Positions 28,562 through 36,907 of a stretch of 38,238 nt of DNA are shown here, piece by piece (position 1 is the first letter of the stretch; each line of letters starts with the position of its first letter). The notes beneath the pieces are model-generated. The model saw only the letters and a list, made by a program, of their open reading frames with translations. It made no database searches and was not told where the DNA came from. The stretch is from the NCBI GenBank assembly GCA_029939945.1, contig JAOZRX010000012.1, positions 1 to 38,238 on the forward strand, in the 5' to 3' direction. Source of the stretch: Candidatus Izemoplasma sp. Lineage in GTDB: Bacteria; Bacillota_I; Bacilli_A; Izemoplasmatales; Izemoplasmataceae. The translations under genes were made by a program, and so were the position numbers.

Positions 28562-29839
28562 TCAATCCTTTGTATTTATTTTGTATTCTCCACCAAGTGA
28601 TAAATAATCCTCATAAAAGCCGGGATATGACTTGGTTATTGCGTTTGCATTCGTTAGTATTACTTCATTTTTACATCTTAATGCAGCAATACTTACCATC
28701 ATTGCTATACGGTGATCGTTATAAGAATCTACTGTGACTCCACCTTTTAACATCTGTTTACCGTTAACAATAATCTCGTTTTCTGTAGATTTTATGTCTG
28801 CACCAAGAAGTTTAAGAGTTGATACAGTTGATTTTACTCGATCTGATTCTTTTAATCTTAATCTTGCGATGTTTTTTATTATTGATTTTCCCTCACTTAG
28901 TGATGCAAGTAGAGTAATTATTGGTCCTAAATCTGGACAATCTGCAAGATCAATTATCGCTTCTTTAGTATTAGAGGATTCAGTAATATAGCCGTTTTCC
29001 ATAAATATTACTTTGCCTTTCATCTGTTTAATTAAATCAATTATCACCTTGTCTCCTTGAAAAGATTCATGTGATAAATTATTAACCTTTACTAATCCTT
29101 TTAATACTCCACCAACCAAGTAGAAGGCAGCGTTTGAGAAATCTCCTTCAACTGTATAATTTGTTGGAGTATATGTTTGATTTCCTGGTATGAAATAGCC
29201 GTTCTTGATTTTTTGTATGGTAATTCCGAATTTATAAAGAATATTTATCGTAAGATTAATGTAACTTTCTGATTCAAGAGTACCATCTATATAAATTGAT
29301 GAATCCTCTTTTAGGAGAGGTAACGAGAACATTAACCCACTGAAGAATTGTGAACTTACATTTCCTTTAATGTAATAGTCTCTAGCCTTTATTGAGCCAT
29401 TTACCACTATCTTGTTATTCTTTACTTCAAAAAGATTGTTGTCTTCTTTGAATATTTTCGAGTATATCGATTGAGGTCTTTTTATTAAAGATTTTGCACC
29501 AGTAAATACTACTTTCTTATCTGATAAAGAAAGAAGAGGTATTAAGAATCTTAAAGTAGACCCAGATTCATTGCAATTCACTTCTTTAAATATATGTTTT
29601 ATTTTGTTTACTCCATGAATTGTTATATTATTAGATTTTTTATCAAATTTTACACCTAGTAATGTTAGTGATTTAATTGTTGCTAATATGTCGTCTGAAT
29701 AAACTATATTAGAAATGGTACTTTTACCTTTTGATAATGCTGCACATATTAATGCTCTATGACTTAGACTTTTAGATGGAGGAGCTTTTATTTTTCCGTT
29801 TAAACTTCTGGGAAACAGCGTTATATCTAGATTATTCAT
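28562..29839 (-). CDS. aroA: 3-phosphoshikimate 1-carboxyvinyltransferase (EPSP synthase)
   Basis: Transfers enolpyruvyl from PEP to shikimate-3-phosphate. It has 425 residues in two similar inverse alpha/beta domains. The N-terminus has APPSKSLSHRALICAALS (PEP and phosphate binding), then NESGSTLRFL. The C-terminal half has EGDFSNAAFYLVG, RLRLKESDRV and the conserved DHRIAMM. The ATG overlaps the tyrA stop (TAATG), so the genes are translationally coupled. NESGSTLRF departs from the E. coli-type NAGTAMRP, so inhibitor sensitivity cannot be judged from E. coli rules. Confidence 0.95.
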   Translation of the reverse strand: MNNLDITLFPRSLNGKIKAPPSKSLSHRALICAALSKGKSTISNIVYSDDILATIKSLTLLGVKFDKKSNNITIHGVNKIKHIFKEVNCNESGSTLRFLIPLLSLSDKKVVFTGAKSLIKRPQSIYSKIFKEDNNLFEVKNNKIVVNGSIKARDYYIKGNVSSQFFSGLMFSLPLLKEDSSIYIDGTLESESYINLTINILYKFGITIQKIKNGYFIPGNQTYTPTNYTVEGDFSNAAFYLVGGVLKGLVKVNNLSHESFQGDKVIIDLIKQMKGKVIFMENGYITESSNTKEAIIDLADCPDLGPIITLLASLSEGKSIIKNIARLRLKESDRVKSTVSTLKLLGADIKSTENEIIVNGKQMLKGGVTVDSYNDHRIAMMVSIAALRCKNEVILTNANAITKSYPGFYEDYLSLGGEYKINTKD

Positions 29840-30672
29840 TATTTAATTTTCTTTCTTTTTTCTGTAGCAGATTGCATTAATTTCTTAAGTGAGTCTTTGT
29901 CACTTGTCTTAATGGCATCTTTTAATATATCTAATTCTTTTTCAAATTTATTGATATGTTTGAGTAAGAAATCTTTGTTTTTAATGAATAATTCAGCCCA
30001 TAAGTCTTCATTAATCTGTGCAATTCTAGTTAAATCTTTGTAAGAGTCTCCAATAAACTTTGATGTATCATATCTTTCATCATCACTATTAACTAATGAT
30101 AAAGCTATTGCATGAGTTAATTGTGATGTAAAAGCTATTATATTATCATGATCAACATCAGATATTTTTGAAACTGAGGAAAATCCCATTTGAGTAGCTA
30201 AAATTGTAATAACATTAATAGCTTCTTCTGTATTCCCTTTTGTTGGTGTAATTACGAAGTTAGCATTATGGAAAATGGCTTCATCAGAGTATTTTATACC
30301 AATCTTCTCTTTTCCTGCAACGGGATGAGTAAAAACAAATTCTACATCATCATTCATATAAACATCTAAAGCATCTATGATTTTTCTCTTTATTCCAACC
30401 ACATCAGAAATAATTGCTCCACGTTTAAAATCATTAATATGTTTTTTAACAAATTGGATTGTATCATCCGGATACAAACAAAGGAAAACAACGTCAATTT
30501 CTTTCAAGACGTCTTTGGGATTAGTTTCACCTATATCAATTATGTTATGTTCTAAAGCATAATCAATGGATTGTTGGTTAATATCCATTCCATAAATTGT
30601 GTAACCATACTTTTTTAATCCCAGAGCATACGAGCCACCTATTAAGCCGAGTCCTACTATTCCAATATTCAT
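29839..30672 (-). CDS. tyrA: Prephenate dehydrogenase
   Basis: NAD(P)-dependent oxidative decarboxylation of prephenate towards tyrosine. It has 277 residues from the ATG at 30672, giving MNIGIVGLGLIGGSYA with the Rossmann GxGxxG. The GTG at 30681 is in frame but lies within the ribosome binding site GGGTGAT. THPVAGKEKIG and the dehydrogenase core near SQLTHAIALSL are typical. No ACT regulatory domain is attached, so allosteric control by tyrosine through that domain is absent. It is the first gene of the operon; the stop overlaps aroA. Confidence 0.94.
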   Translation of the reverse strand: MNIGIVGLGLIGGSYALGLKKYGYTIYGMDINQQSIDYALEHNIIDIGETNPKDVLKEIDVVFLCLYPDDTIQFVKKHINDFKRGAIISDVVGIKRKIIDALDVYMNDDVEFVFTHPVAGKEKIGIKYSDEAIFHNANFVITPTKGNTEEAINVITILATQMGFSSVSKISDVDHDNIIAFTSQLTHAIALSLVNSDDERYDTSKFIGDSYKDLTRIAQINEDLWAELFIKNKDFLLKHINKFEKELDILKDAIKTSDKDSLKKLMQSATEKRKKIK

Positions 30673-30701
30673 ATTTATCACCCAATTTTTAGTATGTATA
30701 T

Positions 30702-30707
30702 ATTATA
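30702..30707 (-). promoter_or_regulatory. Candidate -10 of the aromatic operon
   Basis: On the minus strand a perfect TATAAT (30707-30702) lies 30 bases upstream of the tyrA ATG. No good -35 is at the right distance (TTGCTA is 20 bases upstream), so the exact promoter is uncertain. Confidence 0.45.
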
Positions 30708-30738
30708 CTATAATAATAATATAATGGTAGCAAAAATT

Positions 30739-30755
30739 TTGTAAGCGTTTTACAA
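30739..30755. promoter_or_regulatory. Inverted-repeat operator candidate between tyrA and fhs
   Basis: TTGTAAGCGTTTTACAA has 6-base arms TTGTAA/TTACAA around 5 bases. It resembles CcpA cre sites (TGTAANCGNTTACA style) but has one extra base in the centre. Its place between two divergent promoters suits a shared operator for a LacI-family or similar dimeric regulator. The dyad is seen directly; the factor is unknown. Confidence 0.5.
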
Positions 30756-30779
30756 CAATGTATTGCTTTTTTAGGGGTA

Positions 30780-30809
30780 TTGTGGCAAAATCAATATAGT
30801 ATGTATAAA
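30780..30809 (+). promoter_or_regulatory. Candidate fhs promoter
   Basis: TTGTGG (30780-30785), an 18-base spacer and TATAAA (30804-30809) give a start near 30816, right at the ribosome binding site. An alternative is TTGCTT (30763-30768), 17 bases, CAAAAT (30786-30791). The sequence alone does not decide between them. Confidence 0.4.
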
Positions 30810-30828
30810 AACAATTGGAGGTATTTAT

Positions 30829-32502
30829 ATGGAAAATGTAGATTTAAAAATTGCTCAAGACGCCAAGATGGAGAAGATAGTTGATATCGCTGCTAAATTG
30901 GGATTAAAAGAAGAAGATTTAGAACTTTATGGTAATTATAAAGCTAAAATTGATTTAGGAGTAATGAAGAAATTAGAAGATAATGAAAATGGGAAAGTAA
31001 TACTAGTTACTGCGATTAATCCTACTCCAGCAGGAGAAGGAAAATCAACTACTACAGTTGGACTTGGACAAGCATTTAATAAAATAGGAGAAAATGCAAT
31101 TATTGCTTTAAGAGAACCATCTTTTGGGCCAGTAATGGGTGTTAAAGGAGGAGCTGCTGGTGGTGGATATAGTCAGGTTGTTCCAATGGAAGATATTAAT
31201 CTTCACTTTACGGGAGATATTCACGCAATAACCACTGCAAATAACGCAATAAGTGCAATTATTGATAATCATATTCACCAAGGAAATGTACTAAATATTG
31301 ATCCAAGAAGAATAAGTTGGAAAAGAGCTGTGGATATGAATGATAGAGCTCTTAGAGATATAGTAATTGGTCTTGGTGGTATTGGAAACTCTTTACCAAG
31401 ACAAGATGGATTTAATATTACTGTTGCTTCTGAAATCATGGCTGTATTATGCCTAGCAATGGATTTAAAAGATTTGAAAGTAAGAGTTAAAAAAATTGTT
31501 ATTGGATACACATATGATAGAAAACCGATTACAGTTGGAGATTTAGGTGTTGAGGGAGCTGTAGCTTTAATATTAAAAGACGCTATTAAACCTAACTTAG
31601 TTCAAACACTTGAAAACACACCTGCATTAATACATGGTGGACCATTTGCTAATATCGCTCATGGATGTAATAGTATCATTGCAACTAATATGGGTAGAAA
31701 ATTAGCTGATTATGTTATAACTGAAGCTGGATTTGGTGCTGATTTAGGTGCTGAAAAATTCTTAGATATTAAAACATTGCAAGCAGGGTTTGATCCTGCA
31801 GCTGTAATTATTGTAGCTACAATAAGAGCACTTAAAATGCATGGTGGAGTAAATAAAAAAGAATTAGGTGCAGAAAACGTTGAAGCTCTTATTCACGGGA
31901 TTCCCAACCTAGAGAAACACATAGAATCTATTAAAGGATTTAAAGTTCCTTACGTTGTAGCAATTAACAGTTTTATAACTGATACTGAGGGTGAAACAAA
32001 AGCTTTAGAAGATTATTTAAAAGAAAATAATCATCCATACTCTTTAAGTGAAGTTTGGGAAAAAGGTGGAGAAGGCGCTGTTGATCTTGCACACAAAGTT
32101 ATTCACGAAATTAATACTAAGCCTAATAACTTCGAAAGAATGTATAAAGAAGAAGATACTTTGAAGGAAAAAATTGAAAAAGTATGTACAAAAATCTATG
32201 GAGCTAAAAATGTAGAATTTACACATGCTGCTAGAATTCAACTTAGAAGATTCAGAAGACTTGGGTGGGACAACTTAGGTGTTTGTATGGCTAAAACTCA
32301 ATATAGTTTAAGCGATAACCCTAAATTATTAGGTAGACCTGAAGGATTTACAATAACTGTTAAAGAATTAAGACCTTCAGTAGGAGCTGGATTTATCGTT
32401 GCCCTTACAGGAGATGTAATGACAATGCCAGGACTTCCAAAAGTACCATCAGCGCTAGCTATGGACGTTGATGACGAAGGAAACGCACAAGGATTATTCT
32501 AA
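30829..32502 (+). CDS. fhs: Formate-tetrahydrofolate ligase
   Basis: ATP-dependent synthesis of 10-formyl-THF from formate and THF. It has 557 residues, the normal length. The P-loop is [17 protein letters not shown], about residues 66-82. [35 protein letters not shown] is the strongly conserved segment (described here by its Gly-rich core), and VRALKMHGG-like and [11 protein letters not shown] motifs follow. GGAGG precedes the ATG. Together with FolD it forms a route for moving one-carbon units to and from formate; 10-formyl-THF feeds purine synthesis. It is monocistronic, ended by a strong hairpin. Confidence 0.96.
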   Translation: MENVDLKIAQDAKMEKIVDIAAKLGLKEEDLELYGNYKAKIDLGVMKKLEDNENGKVILVTAINPTPAGEGKSTTTVGLGQAFNKIGENAIIALREPSFGPVMGVKGGAAGGGYSQVVPMEDINLHFTGDIHAITTANNAISAIIDNHIHQGNVLNIDPRRISWKRAVDMNDRALRDIVIGLGGIGNSLPRQDGFNITVASEIMAVLCLAMDLKDLKVRVKKIVIGYTYDRKPITVGDLGVEGAVALILKDAIKPNLVQTLENTPALIHGGPFANIAHGCNSIIATNMGRKLADYVITEAGFGADLGAEKFLDIKTLQAGFDPAAVIIVATIRALKMHGGVNKKELGAENVEALIHGIPNLEKHIESIKGFKVPYVVAINSFITDTEGETKALEDYLKENNHPYSLSEVWEKGGEGAVDLAHKVIHEINTKPNNFERMYKEEDTLKEKIEKVCTKIYGAKNVEFTHAARIQLRRFRRLGWDNLGVCMAKTQYSLSDNPKLLGRPEGFTITVKELRPSVGAGFIVALTGDVMTMPGLPKVPSALAMDVDDEGNAQGLF

Positions 32503-32526
32503 AAAAGGACATTTGTCCTTTTTTTT
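32501..32526 (+). terminator. Terminator after fhs
   Basis: A stem AAAAAAGGAC (32501-32510)/GTCCTTTTTT (32515-32524) with the loop ATTT is followed by T residues. The left arm overlaps the fhs stop codon. Confidence 0.9.
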
Positions 32527-32535
32527 ACTTGTGTA

Positions 32536-32564
32536 TTGTGTTTCACACAGTACTGTGTTATGAT
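32536..32564 (+). promoter_or_regulatory. padR promoter with palindromic operator in the spacer
   Basis: TTGTGT (32536-32541), a 17-base spacer and TATGAT (32559-32564). The spacer contains the perfect 14-base palindrome ACACAGTACTGTGT (32545-32558), which directly abuts the -10. A dimeric regulator bound there would block RNA polymerase. PadR-family proteins typically repress their own promoters through such dyads, so autoregulation is likely. Confidence 0.75.
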
Positions 32565-32581
32565 GGGTACGAGGTGGTATT

Positions 32582-32953
32582 ATGAATGCGCAGTTTAAAA
32601 GAGGAATTGTTGAGCTTTGTGTTTTGTCTGAGTTGATAATGGAAGATATGTATGGATATAAAATTATCAATAATATTTCTAAAGACATAGATGTCAACGA
32701 GAATACTATATATCCTATATTAAGGAGATTAACTAAGGAAGGGCACTTCACTACCTACTTGGTTGAGTCTAATTTAGGAGCACCGAGAAAATACTATAAA
32801 GTAACTGAAAAAGGGTTTAATTATTATTTAGAACTAAGAGATGCATGGGACCAATTTATTGGTGGAGTGTACGAAATACTAAATAAAGGAGGAAGAAAGA
32901 ATGAAGAAATTTTTGAAAGATTTGGAAAAAGAATTAAAAAAACTAAAGATTAA
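32582..32953 (+). CDS. PadR-family transcriptional regulator
   Basis: 123-residue winged-helix regulator. The sequence KRGIVELCVLSELIMEDMYGYKIINNI followed by NENTIYPILRRLTKEGHFTTYLV and APRKYYKVTEKG shows the PadR helix-turn-helix and wing; the C-terminal helix (about 85-105) is for dimerisation. The signal sensed is unknown. GAGGTGG precedes the ATG with a very short predicted leader. The last 53 bases overlap the start of the next gene, whose ribosome binding site AAAGGAGG lies inside padR. The two are therefore one unit under an operator the PadR protein probably binds itself. Confidence 0.9.
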   Translation: MNAQFKRGIVELCVLSELIMEDMYGYKIINNISKDIDVNENTIYPILRRLTKEGHFTTYLVESNLGAPRKYYKVTEKGFNYYLELRDAWDQFIGGVYEILNKGGRKNEEIFERFGKRIKKTKD

Positions 32954-33887
32954 TTCAAAAGACATAGAAGAAATACTTGAAGATCATAAGGAAATGATAG
33001 AAGCAGCAAAGAGTGAAGGTCTTAATGATGAGCAATTAGAGGAGAAATTTGGAAATCCTGTGAATGTAGCTAAAGATATCTTTGAAGACAATAATACACT
33101 TCCAAAAGAAGGATATAACTTCGAAGATATAGATTCTTGTGTTAAAGAGAATACTGCCGATTATACCCTAGTTAAGACATTTCCTATTGTTTCTGAAGAA
33201 ATTACAATTGAGATTAGTCTAATTAGTGATGATTTGAGTTTGATAGAATATGATGGAGAAAGTATTCAGGTTTATGAAAAAGAAATTAAGGATATTAAAG
33301 AATATACAATTACTCTTGATGATAACCACTTTGAACTAAAGAAAGATAAGAATAAATTTAAGTTATTTTCAAGTTCGAGTAATGATGCTCGTTTCTTTGT
33401 ATTAATTCCTAAAGGAGTAAAAATTAAGGATTTTGAATATAAAACAATTTCTGGTGATCTTGAATTAGATGGGATTACAGCTCTAAAGTTTAAACTAAAA
33501 TCTACTAGTGGAGATGTAGAAACTACTAATTTAGATTTAGGTGAAACTAAATTTTCAACAATTAGCGGAGATATTGAAATCAACAATTTAAAAGCAAAAT
33601 CGTTTGAGATGTCTTTAATTAGCGGAGATTTAGATATTAAAAAAGCTATAATTGAAGAAGATATGTATTTTAACTCTGTTAGTGGAGATGTGCAATTGTA
33701 TGAAGTTGAGTGCAATAATGCGACCTTAAAGACCGTAAGTGGAGATTTAAACGGTAATGAATTTTATCCTAAAGAGGTAATACTTAAATCTATAAGCGGA
33801 GACATCAATATTGATAATAGAGATGTTCTTAAAGAAGTGAATATTATTGTTAAAAAGACTATTTCAGGAGAAATAAATATCAAGTAA
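32901..33887 (+). CDS. HAAS/DUF1700-like plus DUF4097-type beta-repeat protein
   Basis: 328-residue protein of unknown function. Residues 1-65 are a helical, highly charged domain (LEKELKKLKI...EEILEDHKEMIEAA...EEKFGNPVNVAKDIF) resembling the HAAS/DUF1700 domain found next to PadR regulators. Residues 175-328 hold eight SGD/SGE repeats about 16-24 residues apart (TISGDLEL, STSGDVET, TISGDIEI, LISGDLDI, SVSGDVQL, TVSGDLNG, SISGDINI, TISGEINI), typical of the DUF4097 right-handed beta-helix. No signal peptide or membrane segment is visible, so it looks cytoplasmic. It overlaps padR by 53 bases and probably acts with it. Confidence 0.8.
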   Translation: MKKFLKDLEKELKKLKINSKDIEEILEDHKEMIEAAKSEGLNDEQLEEKFGNPVNVAKDIFEDNNTLPKEGYNFEDIDSCVKENTADYTLVKTFPIVSEEITIEISLISDDLSLIEYDGESIQVYEKEIKDIKEYTITLDDNHFELKKDKNKFKLFSSSSNDARFFVLIPKGVKIKDFEYKTISGDLELDGITALKFKLKSTSGDVETTNLDLGETKFSTISGDIEINNLKAKSFEMSLISGDLDIKKAIIEEDMYFNSVSGDVQLYEVECNNATLKTVSGDLNGNEFYPKEVILKSISGDINIDNRDVLKEVNIIVKKTISGEINIK

Positions 33888-33912
33888 ATAATTCCACGTT
33901 TAATTACAAAGA

Positions 33913-33921
33913 TGTTATAAT
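33913..33921 (+). promoter_or_regulatory. Extended -10 promoter of the M32 carboxypeptidase
   Basis: TGT followed by TATAAT (33916-33921) is a consensus extended -10 without a clear -35. The expected start falls at about 33928, inside the ribosome binding site region AAAGGAGTG, so the leader is minimal. Confidence 0.6.
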
Positions 33922-33940
33922 ATATAAAAGGAGTGATAAT

Positions 33941-35431
33941 GTGGAACTATTAAAAAGATTCAAGGAAATGCAAATGAAGCAAAAAGCATATGGTTATGTA
34001 CTTACTTTAGCAGGATGGGATTCTAATACTGAAGCTCCTCGTGGTGCATTTGCTAGAAGAGCTGAAATGTTAGGAGTTATAAGTGGAGAACTATTTCAAC
34101 TGAACACTAGTAAAGAATATCAAGCTACAGTTAATGGCTTGTTTGAAGTATTAAGTGATCTTGATGATGTTACACAAAGAGAAATTAAGAAAGCAAAAAA
34201 AGCCCTAGACAAAATCATTAAAATTCCTATGGATGAATTCATTGAATATAACAAATTGATTCAGTTATCTCAAAAGGTTTGGGAAGATGCTAAAGAAAAT
34301 AATGATTTTAAATCATTTAAAGGTAATTTAGAGAAAATTGTTGAATTTAATAAGAAGTTTATTGAATATTACGAAATTGACGATCACCCTTATAATATAT
34401 TATTAGATGAATATGAAGATGGGATGTCAATGAAAGAATATGATGATTTCTTTAACACATTAAAAACAGATTTAGTCCCTTTTGTAAAAGAAGTTCTTAA
34501 TAATGGAAAAGAGCTAAATGATGCTTTTATTACCGATTTTTATCCGAAAGAAAAACAAAAAGAATTTGCGGATTATTTAATTAACGTTTTAGCTTTTAAT
34601 AGAGAAAACGGATTAATGAAAGAAAGTGTGCATCCATTTACTTGGAATACACATAGTACTGATGTAAGATTTACAACAAGATATCTCGAAGATTTCATGT
34701 TTTCATCAATCTTTGCAGCAATTCACGAATTAGGACATGCTACTTATGAACAACAAGTTGATCCTAAATGGGATAATACCAATCTAAACGGTGGAACATC
34801 AATGGGTATACATGAATCACAATCTAGATTCTATGAGAACATAATAGGTAGAAGTCTCGAGTTTTGGGAAGTACATTATCCTAAATTAGTAGAAATATTC
34901 CCTAAACAACTAGAAAAAGTTAGCTTAGATGATTTTTATAGAGGTGTTAATAAGGTAGAAGCTTCATTTATTAGAGTTGAAGCAGATGAACTAACATACT
35001 CTATGCATATCATGATAAGATATGAAATTGAAAGAATGATCTTCTCAAACGAGATTGAAGTTAAAGACTTACCAAAAATTTGGAATGAAAAAATGGTGGA
35101 ATATCTTGGTATAGAGCCGAAAAATGATACTGAGGGTGTATTGCAAGATGTACATTGGAGTGTAGGAATGATGGGGTATTTCCCAACATATGCTCTTGGG
35201 AGTGCATACGCATCTCAATTCTACTATGCAATGAAAAAAGAAATAAATATTGAGAATTTGGTAAAAGAAAACAATATAAAAGCTATTAATAAATGGCTAA
35301 AAGACAAAATCCATAATTTTGGAGGAAGTAAAACGCCTAAAGAATTATTATTAGAAGTAACCGGTGAAGAATTTAATCCAAAATACTTTGTTAAATATTT
35401 AAAAGAAAAATATAGTAAGCTTTATCTATAA
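33941..35431 (+). CDS. M32-family metallocarboxypeptidase (carboxypeptidase Taq type)
   Basis: Zinc metallopeptidase removing C-terminal residues from peptides in the cytoplasm. It has 496 residues, the typical M32 length, and is mostly helical. The catalytic HExxH is in AAIHELGHATYEQ near residue 265; ligand Glu is expected in GIHESQSRFYENIIGRS near 290-305, the conserved M32 block. N-terminal AGWDSNTEAPRGAFARRAEMLG is also family-typical. The start is GTG at 33941, with AAAGGAGTG upstream; an ATG one base earlier is out of frame. It stands alone, ended by a hairpin. Confidence 0.93.
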   Translation: MELLKRFKEMQMKQKAYGYVLTLAGWDSNTEAPRGAFARRAEMLGVISGELFQLNTSKEYQATVNGLFEVLSDLDDVTQREIKKAKKALDKIIKIPMDEFIEYNKLIQLSQKVWEDAKENNDFKSFKGNLEKIVEFNKKFIEYYEIDDHPYNILLDEYEDGMSMKEYDDFFNTLKTDLVPFVKEVLNNGKELNDAFITDFYPKEKQKEFADYLINVLAFNRENGLMKESVHPFTWNTHSTDVRFTTRYLEDFMFSSIFAAIHELGHATYEQQVDPKWDNTNLNGGTSMGIHESQSRFYENIIGRSLEFWEVHYPKLVEIFPKQLEKVSLDDFYRGVNKVEASFIRVEADELTYSMHIMIRYEIERMIFSNEIEVKDLPKIWNEKMVEYLGIEPKNDTEGVLQDVHWSVGMMGYFPTYALGSAYASQFYYAMKKEINIENLVKENNIKAINKWLKDKIHNFGGSKTPKELLLEVTGEEFNPKYFVKYLKEKYSKLYL

Positions 35432-35450
35432 AAAATGGCATAACTAAAGG

Positions 35451-35486
35451 AAAAGATAATCAATTAATACTGATTATCTTTTTTCT
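35451..35486 (+). terminator. Terminator after the M32 carboxypeptidase
   Basis: A twelve-base-pair stem AAAAGATAATCA (35451-35462)/TGATTATCTTTT (35471-35482) has an 8-base loop followed by T residues. Confidence 0.88.
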
Positions 35487-35514
35487 ATTCTCTATACCAT
35501 AACTAGAAAAGTAG

Positions 35515-35523
35515 TGATATAAT
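35515..35523 (+). promoter_or_regulatory. Extended -10 promoter of the flavin-reductase/folD/purB operon
   Basis: TGA followed by a perfect TATAAT (35518-35523) is an extended -10 lacking a good -35. The predicted start (about 35530) is immediately before the ribosome binding site GAGGTG. Confidence 0.6.
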
Positions 35524-35540
35524 ATATTAGAGGTGATTCA

Positions 35541-36059
35541 ATGGAATATATAAATATAGAATTTAATGAATATGCCGATAAGCTTTTCGAACAGCTCCAA
35601 AAAGGAGTCTTCATGACAACTAAGAAACAAGATAAAGTTAATACAATGACTATTTCTTGGGGTGGAATTAGTTTTATATGGAATAAACCAGTATTTATTT
35701 CTTATGTAAGGTATACAAGAGATACATACCAAATGGTAGAAAATACAAATGAATTTACTATCAATATTCCTTTGAATAAAGACCTTAGAAAAGAATTAGG
35801 ATTTTGTGGTTCGAAATCTGGTAGGGATTATGATAAAATTAAGGAGTGTAATTTTAATTTGCATGATTCAAGAGTTGTTAATACTCCAATTCTCGCAGAT
35901 TGTGAAATGCATTACGAATGTAAAGTGATTTATAAGCAAGCTATGGAACCAGGCAATATACTAAACGAAGTTAAAGAGAGATTTTACTCAACAAATAACT
36001 TTCATGTAATATATTATGGAGAAATAGTAGATTCATACATAATAAAAGGAGAAAAATAA
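35541..36059 (+). CDS. Flavin-reductase-like FMN-binding split-barrel protein
   Basis: 172-residue protein of the flavin reductase/FMN-binding split-barrel family. The segment LQKGVFMTTKKQDKVNTMTISWGG followed by NKPVFISYVRYTRDTYQMVE resembles the flavin-binding strands of this family, and NEFTINIP...CGSKSGRDYDK is the usual following block. The substrate is unknown; members reduce free flavin or bind FMN as part of other enzymes. GAGGTGAT precedes the ATG. Its TAA overlaps the folD ATG (TAATG), so it is translationally coupled to folate and purine genes. That may mean it serves a flavin need in that context, but this is inference. Confidence 0.82.
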   Translation: MEYINIEFNEYADKLFEQLQKGVFMTTKKQDKVNTMTISWGGISFIWNKPVFISYVRYTRDTYQMVENTNEFTINIPLNKDLRKELGFCGSKSGRDYDKIKECNFNLHDSRVVNTPILADCEMHYECKVIYKQAMEPGNILNEVKERFYSTNNFHVIYYGEIVDSYIIKGEK

Positions 36060-36907
36060 TGGGAGAAATTATTAGTGGTAAAGAATTATCAAAAGAAGTT
36101 AGAGAAGAAGTTAGATTAGAAGTTGTAGAGTTAAAAGCTACTTATGGAACTGTTCCACATTTAGTAGTAATCCTTGTCGGAAACGACCCAGCTAGTGAGT
36201 CATATGTAAAAGCTAAGAAAAGAGCTTGTTTAAAGGCTGGAATGGAAAGTACTATTATTAGAAGAGAATCTGATATTACCGAAGAAGAACTGCTTACTAT
36301 CATTAAGGATTTAAATGAAGATAAAGGAGTTCATGGAATATTAGTTCAATTACCTATTCCAAAACACATTAATGAAGATAAAGTAATTGATGCTATATCA
36401 ATTGAAAAAGATGTTGATGGATTTCATCCATTAAATGTAGCTTATATGCATTTAGGTAGACCTGCAATTTTACCTGCAACTCCTAAGGGTATATTAACAA
36501 TGTTAAAAAGCAAGAATATTGAATTAAAAGGAAAAGATGCTTTAATTATTGGTAGAAGTAATTTAGTAGGAAAGCCTGCAGCTATGCTATTAATGAAAGA
36601 ACACGCTACTGTAACAATAGCACATTCAAGAACACAAAATCTTAAAGAAAAATGTTTGAAAGCAGACATTATTGTTGCTGCTGTTGGCAGAGCACATACA
36701 GTTACAAAAGATATGGTAAAAGAAGGCGCAGTAATAATTGATGTTGGAGTTAATAGAGTTGACGGTAAGCTTATTGGAGATTGTGATTTTGATGATCTTA
36801 AAGACATTGCTTCATTCATCACACCTGTACCTGGAGGAGTAGGACCAATGACAATCACATCACTACTTCAAAACACTATTGAATGTTTTAAAGGTATTGT
36901 AGGATAA
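36059..36907 (+). CDS. folD: Methylene-THF dehydrogenase/methenyl-THF cyclohydrolase
   Basis: Bifunctional enzyme interconverting 5,10-methylene-THF and 10-formyl-THF with NADP or NAD. It has 282 residues. Family blocks: [16 protein letters not shown] with the catalytic Lys in [44 protein letters not shown] and the C-terminal [17 protein letters not shown] precedes the ATG. Start and stop codons each overlap the neighbours as TAATG, forming a tightly coupled trio. Works with Fhs (30829-32502). Confidence 0.97.
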   Translation: MGEIISGKELSKEVREEVRLEVVELKATYGTVPHLVVILVGNDPASESYVKAKKRACLKAGMESTIIRRESDITEEELLTIIKDLNEDKGVHGILVQLPIPKHINEDKVIDAISIEKDVDGFHPLNVAYMHLGRPAILPATPKGILTMLKSKNIELKGKDALIIGRSNLVGKPAAMLLMKEHATVTIAHSRTQNLKEKCLKADIIVAAVGRAHTVTKDMVKEGAVIIDVGVNRVDGKLIGDCDFDDLKDIASFITPVPGGVGPMTITSLLQNTIECFKGIVG

